Numbered from the stretch's first letter, positions 1-11,170 are shown. The stretch is DNA of 62,000 nt from Diphasiastrum complanatum (GCA_029204225.1 CM055111.1:20033003-20095002), one strand, 5' to 3'. Notes: a model not told the origin generated them from the letters alone. Numbers and translations: made by a program.

Positions 1-342
1 AGATGCTTTGATGTTGCCCCATGAGAGACATTGTACATACATTTTAGTGTTTTTAAATAACTTGCAAGATGCCATTGGATTTGAAAACATCCATGATTTT
101 CCACTGTAAGTTTCTGACCCTCCAAATGTCCCTTTATAATTTTGCCATAATTTGTACGCGAAAATATCCATGAGAGAACATTATGATCCTCTTTCAAAAC
201 CTGTAGAAAAGCAAGTAATGTATGCTGCATTAATCATGTATTCAAAAATAGAAGTGTACCTAAACAAATTGAATAGAAATATGTCAAATGTACCTAGAAT
301 GCAACTATCCACCATATGTGATTTTCTGATTGAACACTGAAT
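1..342. other. AT-rich flank, no supported gene
   Basis: Sequence outside the inverted-arm homology, which ends near 343. A 62-codon open frame at 152-340 on the plus strand has no recognisable motif, promoter or second copy at the other arm, so I do not call it a gene. Confidence 0.5.
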
Positions 343-1539
343 GTGCTATCATTGGTATATGATATTTTGTTCATCAAAGTGGCACTCACCCGTTCTAGCT
401 TTTGACCTTTGATGATTCCAGATTTGTCTAGTTTTATCACAATAATCAACTTTCCATTTGTTTGATGTCATGTAGTTCATAGAATCAAATAAAGTATTTT
501 AAGACATTTTCAACATCAAGGAAGATATTGTTGCAATTGTTGTATTTAAGTTCACCACTTTCAAATTTGTATAAATCATTTATATGAAATGGTTGGCCAA
601 CAAGCTTGAACATTCTCTTTTTGGAATAATTTCTTGCTAATGTTACTCGCTAAGGACGAGGAAGATATGTTTTCTTAATTTCCACTTGAGCGAATGCTTC
701 TTGAATTATTCTAAAAAATGTAGAATAATCATTTTGCTAATTCCAGCCTGATCACGTGCACCTTGTATCACATTTGCATCCAAATAAGTTTGATTCTTAC
801 TCAAAACTATGTGTAATTTCATTTTCCATCTTTTGAAATCAATCATTTTCCATCATTGCTCTTGTTGACTTTCTTGGGAGAACATGACTTAAAGATTTTC
901 CAATGCATGATTGATTTTTGAAATAGTCCTTTGCAACCAAGCATGATCCGCAACACACATACCAAAGCCATATGATGTTTAGTCAATAATAAAATTGATA
1001 ATGCAATTGAAACAAACCAAAATTAAATAAAAATATACAAATGAAGTAAAAAATTTATAATCTAACATACTTGAATGTCCGAATTCTTTTCTTCTGATTG
1101 TCGCTATGTAAAGATAAACCATCAATGTTCCTCTTCGTTACTCTTTTTCGTTTCTTTTTCATCACTGTCTTTCTTGATCATTTCCACATCAACAATTGAT
1201 TTTAAACTTTTGGATCGCAACTTCTCCAATGATTCTGACATATCTTGGTTTTTGATCTCTGAAGACTTGTAATTGTAGTATTCAACTCCGATATAACATG
1301 CTTGAGTGCAATGTTTTCATTACTAGAGTGTTGCACATAATATTGCAATTGTTCATTAGCACACTGCAAATGTTGATTGAGACTCGACAATTTGCATCAT
1401 GCAAGCCAATGTCATGCAACCTTTGACAATATTCAAGTAATCCATTGTTTCCTTCACATACAAATTTGAGAAGATTACTAACGGACGTAAAATCTGGACA
1501 TAAATTGGTATCTGGATCTTCAGGATAAATTGATCCATA
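343..1539 (-). pseudogene. Unrecognised intron-containing gene remnant, left-arm copy
   Basis: Reading the minus strand, short frames encode hydrophilic, partly coiled-coil peptide: a piece with motifs CPDF and LLKFVCEGNNG near 1480-1430, a piece with NQHLQCANEQLQYY near 1380-1300, and a Lys/Glu/Ser-rich stretch near 1260-1110. AT-rich sequence with a plausible acceptor separates these from downstream exon-like pieces. The frames are interrupted by stops and shifts. A reverse-strand copy lies at 56721-57915 with the same order and similar breaks, so decay largely preceded duplication. I do not recognise the family. It abuts an LTR start at 1540. Confidence 0.55.
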
Positions 1540-2090
1540 TGTGAGAAATTTCAACTAGTTTTGCTATTTTGGTCATATTTGTATGTTTGGCAATTGAGGC
1601 CAATTTCAATATTAGACTTAGAGTTTGACTTTTCAAAGTTATATTAGTCTAAATTCATTTGAATAAACACTTTTTGAAAGTGTGGGAAAGTGTAGTACAC
1701 GAGTTTTAGTAGATTCAAATTTGAGTAGTAGAGACATTGAATATAGTCACATAAATAGTAGGGTTTTTTATTATGGAGGGAAACCAAAGTTTGAAATTAG
1801 GTTTGGACCTGCTATAAAAGGATGTAGCTCATGGAAAGAGACATTCTCTCTCTCTCTCTCTCTCTTATCTCATTTCATGCTTATACATGGTTCTCTTGGG
1901 TCCATCCATCCATTGGTGCACTATATTGGTGATATCTTGCAATTTTGTTTGTAAAATGCTTATTTTATGCTATTTTTGGATCCACATTGTTAGTCGATAT
2001 TTTTGCACAAAAAATCGGACTAATGTTGAGATTTCGTTTTTCGAAACTGTAAAAAATCGACATCTAAAACCCGGTTATTAGCAAAAAATC
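1540..2090 (+). mobile_element. Copia LTR U3-promoter fragment, left arm
   Basis: The segment begins TGTGAGAAATTTC, a typical LTR start, and carries a core promoter. Its first ~450 bp match the start of the LTR at 20170-20819 (minus) and the inverted copy at 56190-56720. After the shared GGATCCACA motif it diverges from the 20-kb LTR and runs into the oppositely oriented LTR-like block. No PBS follows it. I infer a truncated or recombined LTR. Confidence 0.6.
1813..1820 (+). promoter_or_regulatory. TATA box of copia LTR
   Basis: TATAAAAG lies about 275 bp into the LTR-like block and is followed by a (TC)n tract at about 1840-1866, a usual layout for plant copia LTR promoters. The same box occurs in the inverted copy near 56450 and in the 20-kb LTR near 20540. 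Confidence 0.6.
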
Positions 2091-2930
2091 AGCATATAGT
2101 TGCCTCTGTAAAAGGGTCCCAGCCTGTCCCTAAAGTGGCTAGACATGTTATAGTAGAATTTTGTCACGGTCTCAATGTGGGGTCGAAGATCTTTCGTAGT
2201 ATAGCCCTTCCGCCTGTCAACAAATGTTAGATCACTAGATAGGTGCCTAACTATGCATAGATGCTACTTTTAATTAATTTCCTACTTTCTCCCTTAACTC
2301 TATTCACCACTATACTACTCCTCTACACTAACATTCAGCATAGTTTTGGTTGAAGGGATGGGATGGAGAAGAAGAGATTGAGAAGAGAAGAGAAAGAGAG
2401 AGAAAGAGGGTGAGGGTGGAGGTTAGTTCAAATGCTCCTTATGCTTTCTAATGGAAAAACCTTCACTATGGCAAACAATAAAACATGGAAATAGAAAGCA
2501 ATAGAAAATACAACCAAGAGCAATAGCAAGTAGTGAATAGCAAATGATGATGCTTCTCTTCCAAAAATGGTAGAGTTTCCTCCTTCTCATTAAGCATGGA
2601 AATAGTGTACAAATGGTGTTTTTTTATAAAATGGGGAAGGCCCTTGCCTCTCAATCTTATTGGATAATATTCACAATGATCCTAACCATTCATATTGGAT
2701 CCAACTTGATCCAATGGGTCCACAAAAAGTACATTAGAAATCACAAGATTCATGTAAGTCCCAATTTGGACCCAACTCTAAAAAGTGATCTCTAAGTTTA
2801 AAAATGAATTGGGCCTCTAGTTTTATTTCAATTACAAGGCCCAAGTCAAGTTTATTTTATTTACAACTTCAATTGCGTGCTCATTGGGCCATGAGCTTAT
2901 ACACGCAGAATGTCATGCCCTCGCAACACA
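2091..2930 (-). mobile_element. Second LTR-like block, left arm (start TGTGTTGCG)
   Basis: On the minus strand this starts TGTGTTGCGAGGGCATG at 2930, has a TTTTATAAAA box (2622-2631), a pyrimidine-rich leader and a conserved region around GTCTAGCCACTTTAGGG. The inverted copy starts at 55338. The 3' end of the LTR is not resolved because no standard PBS follows. It faces the copia LTR at 1540, so two LTR-like promoters point at each other in both arms. Confidence 0.55.
2622..2631 (-). promoter_or_regulatory. TATA box of LTR-like block
   Basis: The palindromic motif TTTTATAAAA sits about 300 bp inside the block. The equivalent motif in the right arm is near 55637. Confidence 0.45.
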
Positions 2931-3103
2931 TTTTATTGGAGGATTTTATTTATTTACTCTTTGTTGGGAATACCCCCGACACTCAAGAACCATAAAAAAT
3001 ATTTGATATATGTCAATTTTTGTAAAGCCGAACGAAAAGTGCTGGTCCACCTAGAATTGGGTCCTGCAAAAAATAGGATGTAGAACTTTGTAAATATTGT
3101 GTT

Positions 3104-3300
3104 TAATTGGGTTGCACACATGGAAGACCAAGATGCCACGTGGCAACCCACTCCTAAAGTAGGTTAGGTCAATTCAGGAGAGTTGGTCATGTCTATTTGG
3201 TGCTCCTCCCTACTCTTTAGGACCTACACCTAAGTTTAAGGCGAAAATTTGACCAACTAGCTACTTACCAAGCATAAGTCTAGGATCTAAGCTAGAGTTT
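3104..3300 (+). mobile_element. Copia LTR-like fragment
   Basis: About 150 bp, including the motif CTCCTAAAGTAGGTTAG, match in reverse orientation the LTR that starts at 58460. Similarity fades after about 3250. No LTR terminus is visible on this side, so only a fragment is supported. Confidence 0.45.
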
Positions 3301-4812
3301 CATTTTAGGGCAAGAAGGGTGAGTTAACTTCCTTATTATATGCTGGAAATCCACCTAATTTCAAGAAGGAAGTCAAATTTGCTATGTATTCCAAACTCCC
3401 ATAGTGAGAAGAGAGAAAACGTTTTGGAGCTCATTGGCAATCTCAAGCTAGTTCACTATGTACATTGAGTTTTTGTAATTCAAATGAAACCAAATCAATT
3501 TCTACTTGTTTCTCAATTTTAAGGCCTACTATAGCCTGTAGTACACACGGGTGGACTCGGATTTGGGTCTTTGATCTTGTTTATTGATTATCCATACTTG
3601 TTATGTGTCAAATTGGTAATCTAGATCAAGATTTTTTATCTGGTTTTTTGATGCATTGTTAAGCAAGCACATTTAATAATTATTTTGAAGCCTATGTTCC
3701 TTCAAACATAAGTTCCTATAAGCACATCTATAGGCTTAACCAGTGTAAAACATAAAGGTTGTGCCTTGTGATTGCACAATAGTGTGGAACTAGGAAAATA
3801 TATGCAAAAACACGTATGAATGAGTGAGATCTAGTAGACAACACGAGCATCATATGATGAAACTTTGAGTAGCATTACTGTTGATGTATTAATTGTTGAT
3901 GCATGTTATAAAACATGTACAAAGGCAAACAATTTCATTTTTTGAAGATATAGCTTAGTAGACTTAAGAAAGAGCCAAATCTACAGTAACAGGCACTCAT
4001 CCAACTGGATTAATAATTCAAAAATTGGTGGAAAAACATGGTTCAACAAAGTTAGCAATACCTTAAACTATCACAAAATATTATGCATATCTAAATGGTT
4101 AGATGTTTCTTAACTTACAGAAGAAGCTAGATCATCTTCCATGAGGTCCTTTGCCAATTCAAAATCTCTTGCAAGATTTTCAAGAAGCCTTTAGATACTA
4201 CTTATACAAGCTGTGATACTAAGATACTATACTTATCACTATCAGCCTTAATTTTGTGATAACTCAAAACTACATGCAAATAAATTTCATGGATATCTCA
4301 TAGTTTATAAGTGGCCATAATCAGATTACAACAAATGGAGATCCCTGAATGTTAGCTATTGCATCAGAAATATATACGTTATATTGAATAATCTACTTTT
4401 GCCTAACATGGTGAGGAGTTGTCAAAAAGCTATGGAATTTCAGGATTCAACAAGAAGCTTTAAGCGCTTCACAAAATCTGATGGTTGCAGCATCTAGATG
4501 AAAGAACATTTTCACTCCATAAAAAGAAATGAAAAAAAATTACTTCTTCAGGAAAGTAGATCCCGTTTTCTTTTTTCACCATATCCGCCCTGAAAACATA
4601 TGAGAGAGAGAACGTACCGGCGATGGCGAACGATCACCAAGATCAGCATGCGATGGTGGATGAGCGCAACAATAGAACGTAAGAGGAGAGCAGGATGAGC
4701 GTGATGGTGGACTAGGAGAGAAGGGCGAGTAGAGGAGAGGAATAGCGTGGGAAAGTATGGCCCAAAGAGCTCCAAAATCCCCAAAATCAAGACCCAATTC
4801 AAGGATCGTTAG
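3301..4812. other. Region without a recognisable gene
   Basis: I see no frame with a known domain, no paired repeat and no LTR terminus. 3300-4540 is AT-rich. From 4560 base composition becomes more GC-rich, with CGATGG-type repeats and an 84-codon open frame on the minus strand (4548-4802) that has no recognisable motif. Confidence 0.5.
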
Positions 4813-4820
4813 CTATAAAA
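4813..4820 (+). promoter_or_regulatory. Orphan TATA box
   Basis: CTATAAAAGCC stands 35 bp before an ATG and is followed by a pyrimidine-rich CTCTTTCTC tract, as in plant core promoters. No LTR terminus is seen nearby, so this may be a relic host promoter. Confidence 0.4.
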
Positions 4821-4854
4821 GCCCCAAAATTTCAATCTCTTTCTCTTTCTCTCG

Positions 4855-5136
4855 ATGGCCAAAATGGCAACCAGTGAAAATCTTCAGTTACCCTGCGGAG
4901 CATCCACCTCTTGCCCACTTGCAACTGGTGCGCTAGTGCAACACCTCATGTCATCCGTCCATCGATGTGACCCATGCCATCCACCTCACGCAGGTGGTCT
5001 TAGTGATTTTTACCCCTTAGCCTTCAGGTACCCCAACGCAGGTACCCCGTTCGCACCATGGAAGGGGGAGAGAGAGCTTGAGCCGGTGCTGGCAAACTCT
5101 TTTTTGAATTATCCTCAAAAAGGACTCCAATTATAA
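4855..5136 (+). CDS. Short hypothetical ORF behind an orphan TATA box
   Basis: A 93-codon frame rich in Pro, Cys and His in its middle (CDPCHPPHAGG near residues 39-49), without signal peptide, membrane segment or recognised domain. The start codon context GATGG followed by a second in-frame ATG is favourable. The segment is more GC-rich than its surroundings and absent from the right arm. It could be a first exon of a lost gene or chance coding in GC-rich DNA. Confidence 0.25.
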   Translation: MAKMATSENLQLPCGASTSCPLATGALVQHLMSSVHRCDPCHPPHAGGLSDFYPLAFRYPNAGTPFAPWKGERELEPVLANSFLNYPQKGLQL

Positions 5137-5308
5137 AGATTCTTGATTATTTTAAGGATATTACTCATAACAGGGTTCCTATGCTAATCTAACAAAGTCG
5201 TCAAAATTTTATCATACTGGTTTTTGAGAAATTGTATTGGTTTCATGCCTATACTGTATAGTTTTTTTCAAGCATTCGCGCGCGCATGAGGGAGAGAGAG
5301 AGAGACAA

Positions 5309-5320
5309 GGGGGGGGGGGG
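5309..5320. repeat. Poly-G run next to GA microsatellite
   Basis: Twelve consecutive G after a (GA)n tract and a CGCGCG motif. This is unusual in AT-rich DNA, and the run could form a G-rich structure or be a sequencing weak point. Confidence 0.7.
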
Positions 5321-5403
5321 TACTTGTGATGCTTTCTCATTCATAGGAATCAAATTCGAATTACCTCGAGTGATAAAAATGAAATTTGAGCATCACAAGT
5401 GTA

Positions 5404-6655
5404 GGGGCAAATTCATTAGTATGACTATACCAAACTCAAGTGATGTAAGTGTCAACTTGAGATGAATTGAGTTTGAACACAATCAATGAACTATGTTGAG
5501 TGATTAGGACCAAAACCACATGTTAGGCATGATCTTTGAGCCAGCTTGGGCGATTAGCATCAAATTTGAGCTATCTAAATTTTGTAAGCTTGAGAATCCA
5601 TGAATTTGATCACTTTAGAAGCAACTTCTAATGATAAAGGCCAAAACTGAGCCATCTTGATTGACACACCTCAAAGTTGAACTATTTCGAGTGATAGGGG
5701 CCATTTCCATCCATAAGGAATCAAACTAAAGCAATCCAATTGTCCTAAGCTTAAACTTGATCGACTGACAAGGGACATAATAGCCAAAATTGAGCTACCG
5801 TGACTAAATCATCTAAAATTTGACCTACGTCTTGTGATATGGGTCAATTCTGTTGATAAGGAGTCGAACTCAAGCAATCTAGCAATCCAAAAATCGAGCT
5901 ATCTTGATTGATAGACATCAAATTTGAGCTATCTTGAGTGGTAGGGGCCAATTCCATGACGAGGGATCAAAGTCAAGCAATCTAATGCTAAACTTGAAAA
6001 TTATTGAGTTTGATTGCTTGATGAATTACGTCAAGTCATAAAAACCAAATTGCATGTTAGACATCAAAATTGAGCTATCCCAAATAACAGGCATTAAATT
6101 TGAGTTCTCCAATTTTGTAAGCCCGAGATTTTATGAATTCAATCACTCTATGAAGAACCTCAGCTTATAACAACCAAAATTGAGCTATCTCGATTGATGG
6201 AGATTACATTTGAGCTATCTCTTGTGATATGGGTCAATTTCATTGATAGGAACTAGAACTCAATCAACCTAAATGTACCAACTTGATATTGACCAATTTT
6301 GCTCACTCAATGAGCCACATTGTTGGCTGATAATGACCAAAATCGCATGTCAGACATCAAACTTGAGCTCTCAAACAATAGACACCAAATTTGAGCTACC
6401 TGAATGTCCTAGTCTCATGATTCTTCTAATTTAAGCACTCAATGAGCAATCTCAAATGATAAGAGACAAAATTGAGCTATCTCAAATGAACATACATCAA
6501 ATTCAATAGGGGTGAGTTGCATAGAAAATGGAGTGAACTCGACTTGTTTTAAGGTTCTAAAGCAAAGACTCCTTTGATTTAATCACTCAATCGACAACCT
6601 CAAATGAAAAAGGCCAAATTTGAGTTCATATTGTTGGTCTATTGAGAAACACTAG
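5404..6655. repeat. Degenerate ~285-bp tandem array, left arm
   Basis: Monomers start near 5404, 5694, 5943, 6228 and 6508 at phrases like GGGGCCAATTCCAT or GGGTCAATT; the second is interrupted by a partial unit near 5839. Each monomer is built from diverged ~30-bp subrepeats such as AAATTTGAGCTATCTNGANTGATA and ends with AATCACTCAATGAGC-type motifs. There is no coding potential. A reverse-strand array lies at 49950-50908. This resembles an old satellite or a decayed repeat-rich noncoding block. Confidence 0.7.
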
Positions 6656-7144
6656 GTATTGTATGTTGATGATGCGGCTCTTAGTCTTTAGAGAGTAGTG
6701 TATTCTTGACATATCGTGTTAGATGCATGGAGTTAGATGCATAGATAGTAGTATCCAAAAGGAAAAAAGGGTCTCTGCAAAAATAGATACAAATCCTCAA
6801 CCAGTGTACTTATTTGAATATTTTATTGGCTAAAGCACCTATTCAAGCATATATTCAAGTGAAAGATGACCCAGTTCAAGTGCCGACTTTGTGAAATGAA
6901 TTGAGAGGTGTAAAATAAGTGGTAGCCTAGGTGTACTAAGATGAGCTAAACAAGAACAATAGTCTCTTAGAACAAAGGGGTAAAAGTTCATTTGATTTTG
7001 ATTTCTAGTATGAATACAAACTATGAAAGAATGATTTATCGATCCTTTAGTCCAATTGAATTTGGAGCTAGAGGTGGCACAAAAGTTACCACATGGATAA
7101 CTAGCTTGTGACACCCAAGTATTCATAGTACAACATACATCCAT
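6656..7144 (-). pseudogene. Possible copia RNase H 3' fragment, left arm
   Basis: A 101-codon minus-strand frame (6839-7144) is also preserved in the inverted copy at 49333-49626. The second half has the spacing of a copia RNase H C-terminus: a VxxIHT...FYPFVLRD stretch like the family's VFHxRTKHIE...HFVRD, then HFTKSAL like DIFTKAL. The N-terminal half is not recognised. The sequence is clearly duplicated; the family assignment is tentative. Confidence 0.35.
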
Positions 7145-7149
7145 CCCAA

Positions 7150-7455
7150 TTGCTTAGCTATTTTGAGTCGATCCTTGATAGAGGGACAAAAGTGGAGTAT
7201 GGATCCATGAGATTCAACTGAAAGGAGTTTTCTTGTCCCTATACCCCTCAACAAAATGGGGTAGCCGAGAGGAGAAACAGGACATTGTGTGAATGTTCTA
7301 AATCTTTAAGGCTTGATGCATGTTTACCAAAGTCTTTTTGGGGAGAAGCCCTCACTTGTGCTAACTATTTGATGAATAGAGTTCCATGTAGCTCTATTGA
7401 ACACCATTTGAAGTCTTATATGGGAAGAATCGACAAAGTGCATGTTATCACATGC
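7150..7455 (+). pseudogene. Copia integrase C-terminal fragment
   Basis: The plus strand encodes the integrase motif PQQNGVAERRNRTLCE followed by KSFWGEALTCANYLMNR, which contains the catalytic Glu region and the start of the integrase C-terminal half. It breaks off after SSIE and is joined directly to a different integrase fragment near 7445. The right-arm copy (48941-49240, minus) continues further into GNTPFEVLYG, so the left copy carries a deletion. Confidence 0.8.
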
Positions 7456-7871
7456 GACACTTTCGAAGTGCTTCTAGGCTGAAGCTGTTTCAACAACAAC
7501 CTATATTAAGAATAGATGTCCTACTAAAGTCCTCTCAGACTTGTTCGATCCCATCGAGTTGAAGATATTCACTAGCTGGGATGTCATCTTCATCGATTTC
7601 AAGACCTCAAAGAAAAGGGCAGTCCCATGTAGCCGACCTATCAGATTCTCCTGACGCATTGAACTTTCTAGCTCCTTAGTCAACTATTCCCATTAAAGGT
7701 CCAAGCTCCTCTACTTTTGACGAACAGCAGATCAACGGCGAATCAGATTATGATGATGTTGCAGATCAGCAACTACAATATGATGGAAATGATCGACTTC
7801 CTCTATTGCCCAGAAGATCTTCAACTAGCAGACCACCTAACCAGTATATTGATCACGTTGAGGAAGGTAGT
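7456..7871 (+). pseudogene. Copia integrase/linker fragment, left arm
   Basis: Frame-shifted coding for the end of integrase and the spacer before RT, with motifs SWDVIFIDF and RRSSTSRPPNQYID. It is the reverse-strand counterpart of 45040-45625 in the right arm. It ends abruptly at 7872, where the next copia fragment starts in the opposite direction. Confidence 0.75.
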
Positions 7872-9350
7872 CTAGGCATCCATTTGGTGGACTTCAAGAT
7901 CAGTTGTAGCTACAAAGGAGAGTAGTAGACGGATCGAAGCATGCTTAACGACAAGGCTGAAGGTCTCTAAATAATCCAGATCTGAAATCTGGGAGTAGTC
8001 TTTGGCGACAAGTCTAGCCTTGTATCGATTTAATTTTCCTTTAGCATCATACTTCGCTTTGAATATCCATTTGTATGGAATCGGATTTCGATCCTTTGGC
8101 AGCTCAATAGTAGTACATGTTTGATTCTCGATGAGATAATCAAATTCAATGTCCATTTTGGTTTGCACTAGTCAGCATCAAGTGTCGCCATTGCCTCTGA
8201 AACAATGTTTGGTTCCTGGACAAAGTAGCAGGCTAGATCATCCATGAATAAGGATGGAGGCTGTCTGGATCAGTTTGATCTTCTAGGTTGAACATTGATC
8301 CTCTGAGATGGTTCGATTTGTCGAGGGTCTGTCTCTTTGTCAAAGTCAGAGTTGAGTTGTTGATCAATTCTGAGCTCCAAATTGTTGGCTTTGGGATAGG
8401 AAATCGATGGATCTTTTCCTTTGTAGTCGATGAATCGGTCTTCCACAAAAATGACATTTCTACTAGTGAATGCCTTCTCGGTATCCAGATTGTAGAGCTT
8501 GTATGCCTTGTGGTCTGGGGAATAGCTGATGAAAATCATTTTTCTACTCTTGTCATCAAGCTTTCTTCTTAGATCTTCAGGGATCTGAACGAAATTGATG
8601 CATCCAAACACTGGAATACTTTTGAATGATGGTTTCGATCATGTCCACACCTCATAAGGTGTCTTGCCATTCAAGGCTTTGGTAACGGATCGATTGTACA
8701 AATAAACAGCTGAAGTAATAGCTTCTGCCCAAATTTTCTTTGGAAGAGAGGCATGGGCCATCATGCTCTTGGCACTTTCGATGAGTGTCTGATTCTTTAG
8801 TTCAACTATACCATTGGACTGGTTGTATTGTTGATGTATTCCGCTGGCCTTGTAGCACTCCTTAAATTTTGTGGAGATATACTCCCCCATTCCATCTATG
8901 CATAGAGACTTGATCTTCCTCTGGGTCTGGTTTTCTGCAAACACCTTGAACTACTTGAAGAATTTGAATGCTTCAAATTTTTTCTTCAAAAAGTAAATAG
9001 CAATCCTTCATGAGAAGTCATCGATGAAGGTTAGGAAATAGAGAGCTCTCCCTATCAAAGCAGTCTGCATCAGGCCACAAATGTCGCTATGTACAAGGCC
9101 AAGCAAGCCTTTGGAAGTATAAACTGAATCTGAAGTGAAAGGGCTTCTAGCATGCTTGTTGCTAATACAACTTTCGCACAGAGAAGTGGGCTTGCTGATA
9201 GACAACAGATCTTGTACTAGACTCTAAGCAGACATTTGCTGAATACTATTGAAATTAAGGTGGCCAAGTCTAAAATGCCACAGCATATCAGTTGATTCAG
9301 AAGTGGCTATGTGAAGGCTTGACTGTTAGAAGAGTAGCAGTGGCTAAGTT
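7872..9350 (-). pseudogene. Copia integrase to RT N-terminus fragment
   Basis: Minus-strand pieces in order: integrase zinc/catalytic start with CESCISNKHAR and LVHSDICG then LTFIDDFS (9205-9008); core with GMGEYISTKF and KKIWAEA (8944-8639), where the usual DNGGE motif is altered; C-terminus with FGCINF and SRNVIF (8611-8270); RT N-terminus with YKWIFKAKYD and YKARLVAK, ending at VHQMDA (8168-7872). At least three frame changes occur. No LTR is attached. The RT catalytic YVDD region is missing. Confidence 0.85.
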
Positions 9351-9396
9351 TGTAAAGATAGCTGCTTTTTCTTCCGTAGGCTAGAACCTTATGGTT

Positions 9397-9648
9397 TCAA
9401 AAGGGATCTATCTTCAATAAAACCATATCGACTCTTGGAAAAGTGGGAGGAGAGGAGAGGAGAGGGGCAATCCTTCTAGTAATGGCTTTCGCTATGTTCT
9501 TGTAAGAGGTGTTTAGCATAGTTAGAGGGTGGTAATTAGATATTCTAGTGGGCGCCTCAGATTTGGGAATAAGTTTAATAAGTCTTTGAGAGGAGGAGGG
9601 GAATGAATTCTTAGGCATCACAGTGTTGGCGGCAAGGAAAAAATGCAT
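9397..9648 (-). pseudogene. LINE reverse transcriptase fragment
   Basis: An 83-codon minus-strand piece with LIKLIPKSEAP, ISNYHPLTMLNTSYKNIAKAI and TRRIAPLL, the order and spacing of the first RT blocks of plant non-LTR (L1-like) retrotransposons. The remainder of RT and the endonuclease are absent. A GGAGAGGAG-rich tract lies inside. Confidence 0.8.
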
Positions 9649-10525
9649 TTCTTTTCAAAAGTATTGCTTTAGCTTTGTGTGTGAGTTTTATACATATAGA
9701 ATGTAAAGTAGATTATTGTTTATGAAAGTGACATGTGACATGTTACGAAATCTTGAATTCCATCAAACTTTTCAAAAGCAATTTACAGCTCATAAAATGA
9801 CCATAAAGAATTTTGGGAAGCATATTGCACCATGTAAAATGTCAAAATCTGTGGGCCATAAAAATATTTTTAGCCATAATTAAATTCCAAGACAATCTTT
9901 TACACTTAGGAAAATGCTTTTTAGTGACCCTTGCACCCAACGGATATTAAATTATGGCTTCTCCTAATGACCTAGCCACTTTTTTATAGGAATTTTACTA
10001 GGTGCAAAGATCACTAGAAAATATCATTCTCCAATAATATGTAAGTATTTTACTTGGAACATTCATTTGTCTTGTTGAAGAGCACTAAAAACAATGTTGA
10101 AAACAATATTGCCATTTTGTTAAACATTATTACTAAATTTGAGTCAAATACAGACAATTTCCTAATGTCAAAAAATGATAAAAGGAAAACACTACCCTTT
10201 TCGATATGCCAATATATTCATCTTTCATCAAACATGCCTATTTTCAATTCATGCGAGGTCATTATTTCATAGGTCATTGCAGCAATGTATTGTTGTGGTG
10301 ATCAAAACATTTTCATTGAGAAAGTACAAACGTTGATCAATGTTTTTCCAAAGAAAGACTTTATGAGGCATAAATTGTGCAAAATTGTCACCAATATCTT
10401 TAAGAATAATTAGTTCCCCAGGCTAAAATATGACTTACCTGATGATACTAAGCTTCTTTTGGCAGATATTTAGCATCCCCCCTCTCAGGGGTGCTAACTG
10501 ACCCCTGAGACTCACTGCTAACTAA
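9649..10525. other. AT-rich region, no gene recognised
   Basis: No conserved motif or duplicated segment is visible. A 72-codon plus-strand frame at 10054-10272 is low complexity and unsupported. Confidence 0.5.
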
Positions 10526-11170
10526 AAGATTCTCTTCCAAAGTCATATGGATACTTTGTGGTGATGATCTCCACACAACCCGACCTCACTCTTCAAAAGG
10601 TGATCGGTCATCTTCTTTAAGAAGAAATGCGGAGAAAGACCAGTGACCTATCCATGAAAGACAAATCCATGGCCCTGTACACCAAGAAGAAAGACTATTC
10701 CAAAGCCAAGAATCAAGTGCAGTGAGAGCCAATCACAACATCAAGGAGTGTCACATCTACATCTACAACGAGGCAAATAAGCAACAACAACAATACCCAA
10801 ATTCCTCCAATGCGACAAAATTTAGGGAACAAGATACACACCTATTAATGGCTTACAACAGTGGCAACAAAAACCACGATAGCTGGTACTTGGATAGTGA
10901 AGCTACCCAACACATGACCTGTCGCAAGGAATGGTTTATTGAGTATGCAGCTTACAACAGAGATCAATTCATCTACCTCGGAGATTCAAGCACCATACGC
11001 GTGGAAAGCAAAGGGATAATCAAAATCACTTTCAACAATGATCTTTCTATTTATGTCACCAATGTTCTTCACATACCTCAGTTATCAAAGAACCTGTTGT
11101 CAGTTTCTAAAATGAGTGATGAGGGCTACACTATTACTTTCTCATCTGAACAATATACAATCTTCGATGA
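10526..11170 (+). pseudogene. Copia gag end and protease, left arm, split by insertion
   Basis: This encodes the end of gag (LTLQKVI-type sequence, then CHIYIYN with remnants of a zinc knuckle) and the protease YLDSEATQHMT, in which the usual DSGAT Gly is replaced by Glu. It continues to LSKNLLSVSKMS and stops at EQYTIFDD, where another element is inserted. The copy continues after that element at 14405. The right-arm copy at 40910-41640 has the same insertion point. Confidence 0.85.
11166..11170. repeat. Target-site duplication GATGA (5')
   Basis: GATGA directly precedes the LTR start and recurs at 14405-14409 directly after the second LTR. Five bp is normal for copia integrases. Confidence 0.9.

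Noticed and set aside
152-340. 62-codon plus-strand ORF
   Set aside because: No motif, no conserved copy beyond the arm boundary, AT-rich chance frame.
4548-4802. Leu/His-rich minus-strand ORF
   Set aside because: Composition follows a GC-richer repeat-like stretch; no domain, no duplicated copy and no minus-strand promoter recognised.
5404-6655. CRISPR-like regularly spaced repeats
   Set aside because: Repeats are degenerate, composite and without unique spacers; the context is a plant nuclear genome.
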